A stretch of 64,000 bases of DNA from Arthrobacter sp. StoSoilB22 (GTDB taxonomy: Bacteria; Actinomycetota; Actinomycetes; Actinomycetales; Micrococcaceae). Positions 52,661-61,431 of the stretch are shown here, one piece after another (within the stretch, counting starts at the first letter, position 1; every line of letters begins with the position of its first letter). The position numbers were made by a program, and so were the translations under genes. The stretch covers positions 1,240,001 to 1,304,000 of the forward strand of contig NZ_AP024652.1 of NCBI RefSeq assembly GCF_019977315.1. The letters are read 5' to 3'. The notes below the pieces were generated by a model. The model was not told the origin of the DNA, did not search any database, and worked only from the letters and a program-made list of their open reading frames with translations.

Positions 52661-53995
52661 CTAACCCACACGCTCACGCCGGCCGAGGATACCCTGCGGT
52701 CGGAACAGAAGAACAACAATCATGATGAACAGCGCACCGACGTACTTGAGGTCGGCGGGCAGGCCGAACACGGTAGTCAGTTCCACGAAGATACCTACGA
52801 CGATGGAGCCGATCAGGGCGCCGAAGACGGTTCCCAAACCACCCAGCGTCACGCCGGCGAAGATGAGTAGCAGGATCTGCGAGCCCATGTCGAAGGTGAC
52901 ACCTGGACGGTAGTACGCCCACAGGATGCCGCCGAGGGAAGCGAGGACGCCGCCCACAATCCAGACAATGCGGATCACAGAGTCAACGTCGATGCCGGAG
53001 GCAGCTGCCAGTGCGGGGTTGTCCGCTACGGCGCGGGTCGCCTTGCCGAGGCGGGTCTTGAGCAGGACGATGCCGATCAAGGCGATCACCACGGCACTGA
53101 TAATCAGGGACCACAGATTATTCGGAGAAATGGAAACAGGTCCGATTTGGATCTCAGCACTCTGCGCGCCGGGCAGCTGTTGTGTTGCGCCGCCGAAGAA
53201 GAACTGAATGACGTAGCGAATTGCCAGTGCCAGGCCGATGCTGACGATCATCATAGGGACCAGGCCGGAGCCACGCTTCCTCAAGGGCCGCCAAAGCCCT
53301 GCGTCCTGGACGTATCCGAAGAGACCGCCGCCCACCAGGGCAAGCAGGATCGCCAGCCAGAAGGGAAGCCCGAAGGCATTGAACATGAACACCAGTACCG
53401 CGCCCAGCGTCACCATCTCACCGTGGGCGAAGTTGGTCAGGCCGGTGGTTCCGAAGATCAGGGAAAGGCCAACTGAGGCGAGTGCAAGGAGGAGGCCAAA
53501 GCTAAGACCCGCAACGAGGCGATTGAGGAGGTTTTGGCCGAAGTCCTGTTGCTGCACCACAATGCCCTCGCCAAAGGCGAAGATCACCGACAAGTTGGAT
53601 GTTTGGCTGAAGGTGACATCACGGGGATTGTCCTGTCCCTCGGCCAGTGCGATTCCCTCCGGCAACGTGGAGGTATCCAGCTCAATGGTGTAAGTACCTT
53701 GGACGGGAACGCCGATGGTCCAGGCTCCGTTTGCACCGGAGGTGGCTTCACCTTCGAATCCGTTGCCCGTGGCTTTGATCTTGACTCCGGATATGGGGGC
53801 CCGGGCATCGTCGCGGAGGAACCCGCTGATGTTGTTTTGGAACGACGTCGGTGACGGCGAAGGCGAGGGGGTGGTTGCCTGTGCCGAAGGGGCGGCGATC
53901 AACAGAGCGGTGATGAGGGCTGCGAACAGCGCCCCCACAACTCTCTGCAGTCCCTTGGACCGTCTCATGGACGGGTCGCGCAGTGTGCTTCTCAA
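52661..53995 (-). CDS. livH: LivH-type permease fused to a secreted N-terminal beta-sandwich domain
   Basis: The C-terminal 290 residues are a normal LivH: LNRLVAGLSFGLLLALASVGLSLIFGTTGLTNFAHGEM, AVADNPALAAASGIDVD and LLFRPQGILG. Before them stands a signal-peptide-like segment (AALITALLIAAPSAQA), a Pro/Ser linker, and about 80 residues resembling a carboxypeptidase-regulatory/CnaB domain (ISGFLRDDARAPISGVKIKAT, GANGAWTIGVPVQGTYTIELD). This part should lie outside the membrane. TTG 53995 has GGAGG at 8 bases and gives 444 residues; ATG 53968 is possible. It is the first gene of livHMGF, under the CRP-type site at 54095. Confidence 0.9.
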   Translation of the reverse strand: MRSTLRDPSMRRSKGLQRVVGALFAALITALLIAAPSAQATTPSPSPSPTSFQNNISGFLRDDARAPISGVKIKATGNGFEGEATSGANGAWTIGVPVQGTYTIELDTSTLPEGIALAEGQDNPRDVTFSQTSNLSVIFAFGEGIVVQQQDFGQNLLNRLVAGLSFGLLLALASVGLSLIFGTTGLTNFAHGEMVTLGAVLVFMFNAFGLPFWLAILLALVGGGLFGYVQDAGLWRPLRKRGSGLVPMMIVSIGLALAIRYVIQFFFGGATQQLPGAQSAEIQIGPVSISPNNLWSLIISAVVIALIGIVLLKTRLGKATRAVADNPALAAASGIDVDSVIRIVWIVGGVLASLGGILWAYYRPGVTFDMGSQILLLIFAGVTLGGLGTVFGALIGSIVVGIFVELTTVFGLPADLKYVGALFIMIVVLLFRPQGILGRRERVG

Positions 53996-54370
53996 AATGG
54001 AAACCTCCACAGTGGGGGTGGTCCCGGCTGCGCCATTGCAGCCGGTGCGAACGGTCATGGGGCTTGTGAATTGTTCTTGCCTAGCTGCCTCGTTTGTGAT
54101 CTAAGTCACCCATGTGTGGCCTATGTTACCGCCCGGTGGAGGCAATAAACGCCCAGTTCGGGGCTGGGAAGATCGCGATCAGATAACAACTGTGAAGCTA
54201 TAGGCAACTTGTGATGCACCAATGCTCGCAAACCTCCGGGAGCAGCCGCTGGTCCTTTTCTTGTCACGGTTGAGTTTCGTCTGGGTGAACAAGGGAACTT
54301 TCCCTGCCGCGCGCACGTGGTAATTGGTACCGTGAATTATCACTAGCCCTTTTTCAGGAGGACACCCGCA
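53996..54370. other. Intergenic region between livH and the Bax-inhibitor-1 gene
   Basis: This 375-base divergent promoter region holds the livHMGF leader, the CRP-type palindrome at 54095-54110 and the CAGGAGG ribosome-binding site of the gene at 54371. I see no further ORF or RNA gene in it. Confidence 0.6.
54095..54110. promoter_or_regulatory. CRP/GlxR-type operator upstream of livHMGF
   Basis: TGTGATCTAAGTCACC matches TGTGA-N6-TCACA at nine of ten consensus positions, with the TA pair often found in GlxR sites, 100 bases before the livH start. Confidence 0.65.
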
Positions 54371-55282
54371 ATGGCACTTGGCGGAAACCCAGTCTTCAAC
54401 GGAAAGAATTTCCGTGGAGCAAAGCAGGCCCCGCCTGTACCGCAGAACCCGTACGGCCAGCAGTTCAACCAAGCACCCGGCCGTGCACCGAGCCAGGTCA
54501 TGGACGGCCACGCAGCATGGTCCGCCCAGCAGCAGAACATGACCAACGAGCAGCTGCAGCAGATGTACAACCAGCCTGCTGCAGGCCCGGCCGACACCGG
54601 CCGCATGACCTATGACGACGTCATCATGAAGACCGTCGCCTGCCTCGTTGTGCTGATCATCGGTGCCGGCGTCACTCTCTTCGTTGCTCCCGGCCTCTCC
54701 ACCATGCTGATGATCGTTGGTGCACTGGGCGGCTTCGTCCTTGCCCTGGTCAACACCTTCAAGAAGCAGCCTTCACCGGCCCTGATCCTCGCCTATGCCG
54801 GCCTTGAAGGCCTGTTCCTGGGCGGACTTACCCGAGTCCTGGATGGCATGTACCCCGGTGTCGGCCTTCAGGCTGTCATCGGTACGCTGGCAGTTTTCGG
54901 CGTCACCCTGGTGCTCTTCAAGAGCGGCAAGGTCCGCGCCACCCCCAAGATGGTGCGCTTCTTCATGATCGCCACTATCGGTTACGCGGTCTTCGCACTG
55001 ATCAACCTGGTGATGTCGTGGACCGGTGTTGTGCAGGAGCCCTTCGGTCTGCGCACAAGCGTTGAGTTCTTCGGCATCCCGCTGGGCGTTTTCATCGGTA
55101 TCCTGGCCATCGGCCTGGCCGCATTCTCGCTGATCATGGACTTCACCAGCATCGAGGAAGGCGTCCGTGCAGGCGCCCCGGAGCGGTACTCCTGGGTTGC
55201 GGCATTCGGCCTGACGGTCACCTTGGTGTGGCTCTACGTTGAAATCATCCGCCTGCTGGCAATCCTTCGAGGCGACGACTAG
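54371..55282 (+). CDS. Bax inhibitor-1/YccA-family membrane protein
   Basis: This is a seven-helix membrane protein of the BI-1 superfamily (TMBIM), some members of which leak calcium or protons. A polar Gln/Pro/Asn-rich tail of about 80 residues precedes the first helix (VACLVVLIIGAGVTLFV). LEGLFLGGLTRVLD and SLIMDFTSIEEGVRAGAPERYSWVAAFGLTVTLVWLYVEIIRLLAIL are the family's conserved helix and C-terminal blocks, with the paired Asp residues of the proton site visible in DFTSIEEG. CAGGAGG precedes the ATG, and a good terminator follows. The physiological role in actinobacteria is unknown to me. Confidence 0.9.
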   Translation: MALGGNPVFNGKNFRGAKQAPPVPQNPYGQQFNQAPGRAPSQVMDGHAAWSAQQQNMTNEQLQQMYNQPAAGPADTGRMTYDDVIMKTVACLVVLIIGAGVTLFVAPGLSTMLMIVGALGGFVLALVNTFKKQPSPALILAYAGLEGLFLGGLTRVLDGMYPGVGLQAVIGTLAVFGVTLVLFKSGKVRATPKMVRFFMIATIGYAVFALINLVMSWTGVVQEPFGLRTSVEFFGIPLGVFIGILAIGLAAFSLIMDFTSIEEGVRAGAPERYSWVAAFGLTVTLVWLYVEIIRLLAILRGDD

Positions 55283-55302
55283 TTACCAACAGCTCCAACG
55301 CG

Positions 55303-55335
55303 AAATGCCCCCGAAGAGTCTTCGGGGGCATTTTT
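55303..55335. terminator. Terminator after the Bax-inhibitor-1 gene
   Basis: AAATGCCCCCGAAGA pairs with TCTTCGGGGGCATTT and is followed by TT; it can work for the convergent thiolase gene too. Confidence 0.85.
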
Positions 55336-55385
55336 GTGTCGCTGAGGGGTCAGATCCAACCACTCGCCACCTGAAGACCTGTCGG

Positions 55386-56624
55386 CTAGCTCAAGCGCTC
55401 AAAAACCACGGCCATGCCCTGGCCTCCGCCCACGCACAGTGTGGCCAGGCCCAGGGTTCCGTCGCGTTCTTTGAGCCCATTGAGGAGCGTGCTGGTCATT
55501 CGGGCCCCGGTCATGCCGAAGGGATGGCCCAAAGCGATGGCGCCACCATGGACGTTCAGCTTCGATGGATCAATTCCCAACTCTCGGGCACTCGCCACCA
55601 CCTGCACGGCGAAGGCTTCGTTGAGCTCCACGAGGTCGATGTCGTCCATGGTCAGTCCTGCCAGGGCAAGGGCCCGCCGGGTCGATTCCACGGGACCCAT
55701 GCCCATAAGCTCCGGGGAGAGAGCGCTGACGCCGGTTGACACCACCCGCGCCAGCGGTTGCAGGCCCAATTCGCGGGCGCGCGCGTCACTCATGACCACC
55801 ACAGCCGCGGCACCGTCGTTCAGGGGGCAGGCATTACCTGCAGTCACGGTCCCCTCCGTACGGAACACAGGCTGTAACGCGGAGACGGCGTCCAAGGTGA
55901 CCCCGGCCCGGGGTGAGTCATCCCGTTCCACCACAATTCCGTCCTTGCGCGTGTAGGGCGTGATGTCCCGGGCATAAAACCCTGAGGCAATGGCGGCTTC
56001 GGCACGATTCTGGCTCAGGACACCCCACTCGTCCTGCTCGGCCCGGCTGATTCCATAGCTTGTGGCCACGTTTTCGGCGGTCTGGCCCATGGAGATATAG
56101 ATATCGGGTAGCCGCCCGCCGAGACGCGGGTCGGTCCACGGGATGTTGGAGGCCGCGCGCGCCGCAGTACGCTGGGCCGCTGCCTCGAAAAGAGGGTTGT
56201 GGTTAGAGGAATCCGTTTCGCCGGCCCCTGCCCAGTTCTGGTACCTGGACACACTCTCCACCCCGGCGGACACGATCGCGTGCGCCTCCCCGGATTTGAT
56301 GGCATGGAAGCCCATCCGCAGGGTTTGCAGGCTGGAGGCACAGAAGCGGTTGATAGTTGCTGCGGGTACGCGGTCCAAACCCGCCAGGACGGCAACCACC
56401 CGTGCCATGTTGGATCCGGCCTCACCGCTGGGTTCAGCGCAGCCCAGCAGGATGTCGTCCAGGCCCTGCCCGTCCTCGGCGGCGGGATCGAAGCCCGGAA
56501 CCTTTGCGAGGGCGGCCTGCACCATGGCGGCGGCCAGGTCATCCGGACGTTCGTCTTTGAGGGAACCCTTGAAGGCCCGGCCAATAGGGCTTCTGGCAGT
56601 AGCAACGATGACAGCCTCAGTCAT
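55386..56624 (-). CDS. Acetyl-CoA C-acyltransferase (thiolase)
   Basis: This thiolase either cleaves 3-ketoacyl-CoA or condenses acetyl-CoA. The nucleophilic Cys is in NRFCASSLQTLRMG (about residue 90), the His in GGAIALGHPFGMTGAR, and the second Cys in LCVGGGQGMAVVFE. NEAFAVQ is the fourth conserved block. At 412 residues it fits the degradative FadA type. It stands alone, so the pathway is not fixed by neighbours. The ATG is supported by a TAAGCT hexamer 6 bases upstream. Confidence 0.93.
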   Translation of the reverse strand: MTEAVIVATARSPIGRAFKGSLKDERPDDLAAAMVQAALAKVPGFDPAAEDGQGLDDILLGCAEPSGEAGSNMARVVAVLAGLDRVPAATINRFCASSLQTLRMGFHAIKSGEAHAIVSAGVESVSRYQNWAGAGETDSSNHNPLFEAAAQRTAARAASNIPWTDPRLGGRLPDIYISMGQTAENVATSYGISRAEQDEWGVLSQNRAEAAIASGFYARDITPYTRKDGIVVERDDSPRAGVTLDAVSALQPVFRTEGTVTAGNACPLNDGAAAVVVMSDARARELGLQPLARVVSTGVSALSPELMGMGPVESTRRALALAGLTMDDIDLVELNEAFAVQVVASARELGIDPSKLNVHGGAIALGHPFGMTGARMTSTLLNGLKERDGTLGLATLCVGGGQGMAVVFERLS

Positions 56625-56630
56625 GGCCCC

Positions 56631-56636
56631 AGCTTA
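56631..56636 (-). promoter_or_regulatory. -10 element, leaderless thiolase gene
   Basis: TAAGCT (minus strand), then GGGGCC, then the ATG. Confidence 0.55.
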
Positions 56637-56687
56637 CGCCCGGCATCCGCTGGGACGCCGGGCGCTAGCACGGTGGAACTGAACGCG

Positions 56688-57848
56688 TCAGGCGAGGCGC
56701 AGGGCGCCTTCTGCCGGGGTAACGGTGAAGATGTCAGGTGCGGTGAAGCCCGCCTCCGCGAAAGAACGCACGACGGCGTCGCGAACCTGCTGCTCTTGGC
56801 CCACCGGAGTCAGTGCGATGGCTGATCCGCCAAAGCCGCCGCCGGTCATGCGTGCACCGATGGCGCCGTTGGCCCGGGATGTGTCCACGGCGAGGTCGAG
56901 TTCCGGGCATGAGATCTCAAAATCGTCGCGCATGGAGACATGGCTGGCATCCAGCAGTGCACCAATCGCGGCAGGGCCCTGGGAGTCCAGGGTTTCCACT
57001 GTCTGAAGTACGCGATCATTTTCGGTGACCACGTGGCGGACTCTCCGGAGGGTCGTCTCGTCCAGCAACCCGGAGGCTTCCTCCAAACGCTCCATGCCGA
57101 CGTCGCGCAGTGCCTTGACGCCAAGGATCTCGGCACCCAACTCGCAGGACGCGCGCCGGGAGGCGTAACCGCCGTCGGCGTGTGAATGCGACACCTTGGT
57201 GTCAATGACCAACAGGACCAGGCCGGACGCTTCTGCGTCGAACCGGACCAGCTCCACATGCTGGTCGCGGCAGTCCAGGAAAACGGCGTGCCCCTTGGCG
57301 CCACGCAGGGAAGCCGACTGGTCCATGATGCCCGTAGGCGCGCCTACGAACACATTTTCGGCGCGCTGGGTAACGAGCACCAGGTCTTCGGCAGCCAGAC
57401 CGGCGCCAGTCAACTCGTTGAGGGCCGAGATGACGGCGCACTCGATTGCGTGGGAGGAAGACAAACCAGCGCCGGAGGGAACATCGGAGTCGAGCAGGAG
57501 GTCAAAGCCAGGCACCGTGACGCCACGTTCCTTGAGCGCCCAAGCGACGCCGAGGGGGTAGCGTGACCACCCTTCACCTGACCCGGGTTCCGAGTCCGCC
57601 AGGTCGGCTTCCACGATTCCGTGGCCGCCGAAGGTGGACAGCATGCGCACCTTCGAGTCGTCTCGGACGCGCAAGGCCACCTTTGCTGTCTTGTCGATAG
57701 CGAAGGGCAGCACAAAGCCCTCGTTGTAGTCCGTATGTTCGCCGATGAGGTTAACCCGTCCCGGTGCCTGCCACACGCCGTCGGCAGCTGCGCCGAACGT
57801 TTCCTGGAAGCGGGCGGCGAGGACGCTGGTCTCGGTAGTGGTGGTCAT
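56688..57848 (-). CDS. galK: Galactokinase
   Basis: This GHMP-family kinase makes galactose-1-phosphate. The galactokinase signature GRVNLIGEHTDYNEGFVLP is near residue 28, the ATP loop is PSGAGLSSSHAIE, and GGGFGGSAIAL near the C-terminus is motif 3. At 386 residues it is of normal length. The ATG overlaps the galT stop by four bases, so galT-galK is one coupled unit, divergent from the galactose mutarotase gene. The catalytic base Asp is in GAPTGIMDQSASL. Confidence 0.96.
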   Translation of the reverse strand: MTTTTETSVLAARFQETFGAAADGVWQAPGRVNLIGEHTDYNEGFVLPFAIDKTAKVALRVRDDSKVRMLSTFGGHGIVEADLADSEPGSGEGWSRYPLGVAWALKERGVTVPGFDLLLDSDVPSGAGLSSSHAIECAVISALNELTGAGLAAEDLVLVTQRAENVFVGAPTGIMDQSASLRGAKGHAVFLDCRDQHVELVRFDAEASGLVLLVIDTKVSHSHADGGYASRRASCELGAEILGVKALRDVGMERLEEASGLLDETTLRRVRHVVTENDRVLQTVETLDSQGPAAIGALLDASHVSMRDDFEISCPELDLAVDTSRANGAIGARMTGGGFGGSAIALTPVGQEQQVRDAVVRSFAEAGFTAPDIFTVTPAEGALRLA

Positions 57849-58993
57849 GCTCGTGTGCCTTCCAGAGTCATAGTCGAAGGTTGTGCGGCGACGCTACGCA
57901 GCCGTTCCGCCACTGCCTCGGGGGTGGTGTCGTTGATGAACGCGCCCATGGCGGCCTCGGAACCGGCCAGGTACTTCAGCTTATCGGCAGCACGGCGGGG
58001 AGAGGTGAGCTGCAAGTGCAGTTGGCCTGCAGGGCGAAGGGCAGGGTCCAAGGGTGCCTGGTGCCAGGCAGAGATGTACGGCATGGGGGTGGGGTAGAGG
58101 GCGTCGAGCCGCTTCAACAGGTCCAAGTAGACGTGCGAGAGCTCATCGCGTTCTTCGCCCGTCAACGCGGCAAGATCCGGGACGCTGCGGTGCGGAACGA
58201 GGTGGACTTCCAAAGGCCAGCGCGCAGCGAACGGCACATAGGCGCTGAAGTGCTTGGCCTCCAGGACCATGCGGCTGCCGTCCTCACGTTCGGCCTTGAG
58301 GAGGGAGGCCCCGAGCGTTTCCTTCGCGTCGACGTCGTCGTAGTACTTTCGCGCTACCGCACCGAGCTGGGCGGCGCGGGGGGTCACGTAGGGGTAAGCG
58401 TAAATTTGGCCGTGCGGGTGGTGCAAGGTGACGCCGATGTCCGCGCCGCGGTTCTCGAACGGGAACACCTGCTTGATGCCGGGGAGGGCGCTCAGAGTTT
58501 CAGTGCGTTGGGCCCACGCTTCGATGACCGTACGCGCACGTGTTTCGCCCAGTTCAGCGAAGGAGCCGGTGTGCTGAGGTGTGAAGGCGACAACCTCGCA
58601 GCGGCCGTACGCCGGGCCCTTGAGGCTGTGGCCGGAGTGCCCGGGTGCAGGAAGCGGGGGGATATCACCCACGGCCGGACCCAATGAAGGGAAGCGGTTC
58701 TCGAACACCACCACGTCATAGTCCGATGCCGGGATTTCCGAAGGGTTAGCAGCCGTGGTGGGGCAGATGGGGCACTGATCAGCAGGGGGAAGGTGCGTAC
58801 GGGTTTGGCGGTGGGCAGCTACCGCCACCCAGTCACCGGACAAAGCGTCGTAGCGCACCTCGCCTGGCTCGCCACGGGCAGGAAGCTCGCGGTGGTCCAC
58901 CAGGGAATCCGGTGTTCGCTCCGGCGTTCCGGGGTCGTCGAAGTAGATCAGCTCTCGGCTGTCCGCGAGGCGGGTGCTGGTGATGCGGCTCAT
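57845..58993 (-). CDS. galT: Galactose-1-phosphate uridylyltransferase
   Basis: This Leloir enzyme exchanges UMP between UDP-glucose and galactose-1-phosphate. The HIT-type active site is LHHPHGQIYAYP, with the nucleophilic His in HPH. A zinc-site Cys pair appears in DQCPICPTT, and FENRFPSLGP and HLVPHRSVPDL are further landmarks. At 382 residues it is typical. AATACT ends 6 bases before the ATG, a probable leaderless -10. The divergent gene encodes aldose 1-epimerase. Confidence 0.95.
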   Translation of the reverse strand: MSRITSTRLADSRELIYFDDPGTPERTPDSLVDHRELPARGEPGEVRYDALSGDWVAVAAHRQTRTHLPPADQCPICPTTAANPSEIPASDYDVVVFENRFPSLGPAVGDIPPLPAPGHSGHSLKGPAYGRCEVVAFTPQHTGSFAELGETRARTVIEAWAQRTETLSALPGIKQVFPFENRGADIGVTLHHPHGQIYAYPYVTPRAAQLGAVARKYYDDVDAKETLGASLLKAEREDGSRMVLEAKHFSAYVPFAARWPLEVHLVPHRSVPDLAALTGEERDELSHVYLDLLKRLDALYPTPMPYISAWHQAPLDPALRPAGQLHLQLTSPRRAADKLKYLAGSEAAMGAFINDTTPEAVAERLRSVAAQPSTMTLEGTRA

Positions 58994-58999
58994 AGGTTC

Positions 59000-59005
59000 A
59001 GTATT
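59000..59005 (-). promoter_or_regulatory. Probable -10 element of galTK
   Basis: AATACT (minus strand), then GAACCT, then the ATG. It is a weaker match than TANNNT. Confidence 0.4.
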
Positions 59006-59032
59006 TCACAAGTGACCAAAAACGCATAGTTT

Positions 59033-59048
59033 CTAACAAAAGCTAACA
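59033..59048. promoter_or_regulatory. Tandem TGTTAG repeat, possible DeoR-type operator
   Basis: On the minus strand two copies of TGTTAG are spaced 10 bases start to start (TGTTAGCTTTTGTTAG), on one face of the helix. They lie between the -10 elements of the divergent galTK and galM genes. DeoR-type repressors use short direct repeats of this kind; no such regulator is in the window. Confidence 0.45.
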
Positions 59049-59079
59049 TTCATCTCGCCGTGAAGGTCAGGCAATGCAG

Positions 59080-59085
59080 TACGGT
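59080..59085 (+). promoter_or_regulatory. -10 element, leaderless aldose-epimerase gene
   Basis: TACGGT, then ATTGCC, then the ATG at 59092. Confidence 0.55.
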
Positions 59086-59091
59086 ATTGCC

Positions 59092-60042
59092 ATGTCTGTC
59101 TCCCCGTCGCCAGCCGATAACGCCCATCAGTCCGAGTCCCGCCGCTTCGCCACGGGCCGACAGTTCGAGCTCCGCCGGGGCGATGCTCTCGCCGTCATTA
59201 CCGAGCTCGCCGCCGGCCTGCGACTCTACTCCCGTGGCGGCGTCGAGCTGACTGAAAGCTACGGCGACGACCACATTGCCCCCGGTGCCACGGGTATCAC
59301 CCTGGCGCCGTGGGCCAACAGGGTAGAGGACGGGATCTGGTACCTGGACGGCAAGAAGCAGCAACTGGACATCACCGAGGCCTCACGCAACAACGCCAGC
59401 CACGGACTCTTGCGCAACACCGGGTACGTGCTGGTGGACGAATCCGAGTTCTTCGTGACGCTGGAAGCCACAGTATTTCCCCAGCACGGCTACCCGTTCC
59501 TGGTGCGGCACAAGGTGCGCTACGAACTGGACCAGAACCTTGATCTCCGCGTCTCCCAGACGCTGATCAACGATTCCCAAAGCAATGCCCCCTTCGTCTT
59601 GGGCGCGCACCCGTACCTGCGGATCGGCGATGTAGCCCCCGAGGACCTGGTCCTGACCGTCCGGGCTGCCACCCGGCTGGTGGCGGACGAGCGCCTCATT
59701 CCGCGCAGCACCGCGCCTGCGGACGGTGAGTACGACCTCTCCGGTGGTGCCCGAGTAGGCGGCCTGCTGGTGGACGTCGCCTTGACTGACCTGGCGTTCG
59801 ACGGCGGCTCGGCGCGCCATACGCTGACCGCACCGGATGGCCGCAGTGTGAGCCTGGAGCAGGACGAAAACTGCCAGTATGTTCACGTCTTCGTCACCGA
59901 CACCTTCCCGGGCCGTTCCAAAGCCGTTGCCCTTGAACCCATGACCGGGCCGGCCAACGCCTTCAACAGCGGTGATGGCCTCCGCTGGTTGGCACCCGGC
60001 GAGGCATTCACCATGCGTTGGGGAATCGCAGCATCCCTATAG
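59092..60042 (+). CDS. Aldose 1-epimerase (galactose mutarotase)
   Basis: This beta-sandwich enzyme interconverts alpha and beta sugars and supplies alpha-galactose to GalK. Family blocks: GVELTESYGDD, LAPWANRVEDGIW, NNASHGLLRNTGY with one conserved His, VLGAHPYLRIG with the catalytic His, and VALEPMTGPANAFNSGDGL with the catalytic Glu. ATG 59092 gives 316 residues and fits the adjacent -10; an upstream start six codons earlier overlaps that hexamer. It is divergent from galTK, so the three genes form one galactose locus. Confidence 0.92.
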   Translation: MSVSPSPADNAHQSESRRFATGRQFELRRGDALAVITELAAGLRLYSRGGVELTESYGDDHIAPGATGITLAPWANRVEDGIWYLDGKKQQLDITEASRNNASHGLLRNTGYVLVDESEFFVTLEATVFPQHGYPFLVRHKVRYELDQNLDLRVSQTLINDSQSNAPFVLGAHPYLRIGDVAPEDLVLTVRAATRLVADERLIPRSTAPADGEYDLSGGARVGGLLVDVALTDLAFDGGSARHTLTAPDGRSVSLEQDENCQYVHVFVTDTFPGRSKAVALEPMTGPANAFNSGDGLRWLAPGEAFTMRWGIAASL

Positions 60043-60135
60043 CTCCCTGGACTCGGAAAAGCCTGGGAATGGCTCCGACGGGCTTGGAAATGTCCCGGAA
60101 GTGAGAGCCGGTTTCCCTTACGGCGCGCCCTGCGG

Positions 60136-60141
60136 AATTAT
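60136..60141 (+). promoter_or_regulatory. Probable -10 element of the AI-2E family gene
   Basis: AATTAT, then GGGTTC, then the ATG at 60148. It is a weaker match than TANNNT. Confidence 0.4.
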
Positions 60142-60147
60142 GGGTTC

Positions 60148-61428
60148 ATGACGCCAACACCGGACGCCAAAACACGTTCTGACCGCCAAATTGCCGAAGA
60201 CATCCCGTATGGGGTGCGCATTGCAGCAGCCTGGTCCTGGCGGGCCGGTCTGATCCTGCTCATGATCGGCGCCCTTGTCTGGCTGCTGGGTAAAGTTAGC
60301 TTCCTCATTATCCCGGTGATGGTTGCTGCGCTGTTGGCCGGCTTGCTGCACCCGGTAGTGAAGTGGCTGCGCAACCGCAAGGTACCCAACGGGGGAGCGG
60401 TTGCCATCACAGTGCTGGGCTTCATTGGCGTGATCGGCGGTGCCCTCGCGCTGGTTGGCAGGCAACTGGTGACAGGCTTTGGTGCCCTCTGGCAGGAGGC
60501 GCTGGCAGGCATCCAGCAGATTCAGACGTGGTTGGCCGATGGGCCGCTGCACCTGACCGCAGACCAGATTGACCAGTACATTTCCGACGGCGCGGACGCT
60601 CTCCAGAACAACAGCAGCAGCATCCTCAGCGGTGCGTTGTCCTTCGGCAGCACCGCCGGTCACTTCGCGGCCGGTCTTGTCCTTGCACTGTTCATACTTA
60701 TCTTCTTCCTCCTGGAGGGACCCCGGATCTGGGCCTTCATGGTCCGGCTCCTGCCCAGGAGCGCACGGAGGGCCACTGACGGCGCCGGGCGCCGGGGCTG
60801 GACGTCCATGGTCAGCTACGTGCGTATTCAAATGTTCGTCGCGTTCGTGGATGCTGTGGGCATCGGCGTCGGCGCAGCCATCATCCAGGTCCCGTTGGCC
60901 CTGCCCTTGGCGGTGCTGGTGTTCATCGGCTCGTTCATTCCGGTGGTGGGTGCCTTGGTGACCGGTGCCATCGCGGTCCTGCTCGCCCTCGTGGCCAACG
61001 GGCCCATCAACGCACTGATCATGCTGGCAATCGTGCTGGTGGTGCAGCAGCTTGAAAGCCACATCCTGCAGCCCCTGGTGATGGGCAAGGCCGTGGCACT
61101 TCATCCGGTGGCAGTGATCCTCTCAGTTGCCGCCGGATCGTACCTGGCCGGTATCCCCGGAGCCCTGTTCGCGGTTCCGTTGCTCGCCGTAGTAAACACG
61201 GCAGTTCGCTACATTGCGGGCCGGACGTGGGAACATGATGAAGGATTGGGCGGTGTGGAACTCCAGCCGGCTGCCGCTTCGGCGGGGCCGGACAGTGATG
61301 CCAACTTCAAGGAGGTCCACCTCCCACGGCCCGAATCGCGCCTCGCCAAAGGCGTCACCGGCAAGACCAAGGCTTCGGGGAGCGCCTCTGTTGAGGAGCC
61401 TCAAGCCGACACCAACAAAGGAGAATAG
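60148..61428 (+). CDS. AI-2E family transporter (PerM/TqsA type)
   Basis: This inner-membrane protein belongs to the autoinducer-2 exporter family, whose members act as exporters of small molecules or as Na+/H+ antiporters. About eight hydrophobic segments are visible: LILLMIGALVWLLGKVSFLIIPVMVAALLAG at the start and LVFIGSFIPVVGALVTGAIAVLLAL with ESHILQPLVMGKAVALHPVAVILSVAAGSYLAGIPGALFAVPLLAVV in the conserved C-terminal half. A polar tail of about 70 residues follows. The substrate is unknown; autoinducer-2 itself is not implied. It ends 3 bases before ilvA. Confidence 0.88.
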   Translation: MTPTPDAKTRSDRQIAEDIPYGVRIAAAWSWRAGLILLMIGALVWLLGKVSFLIIPVMVAALLAGLLHPVVKWLRNRKVPNGGAVAITVLGFIGVIGGALALVGRQLVTGFGALWQEALAGIQQIQTWLADGPLHLTADQIDQYISDGADALQNNSSSILSGALSFGSTAGHFAAGLVLALFILIFFLLEGPRIWAFMVRLLPRSARRATDGAGRRGWTSMVSYVRIQMFVAFVDAVGIGVGAAIIQVPLALPLAVLVFIGSFIPVVGALVTGAIAVLLALVANGPINALIMLAIVLVVQQLESHILQPLVMGKAVALHPVAVILSVAAGSYLAGIPGALFAVPLLAVVNTAVRYIAGRTWEHDEGLGGVELQPAAASAGPDSDANFKEVHLPRPESRLAKGVTGKTKASGSASVEEPQADTNKGE

Positions 61429-61431
61429 TCA

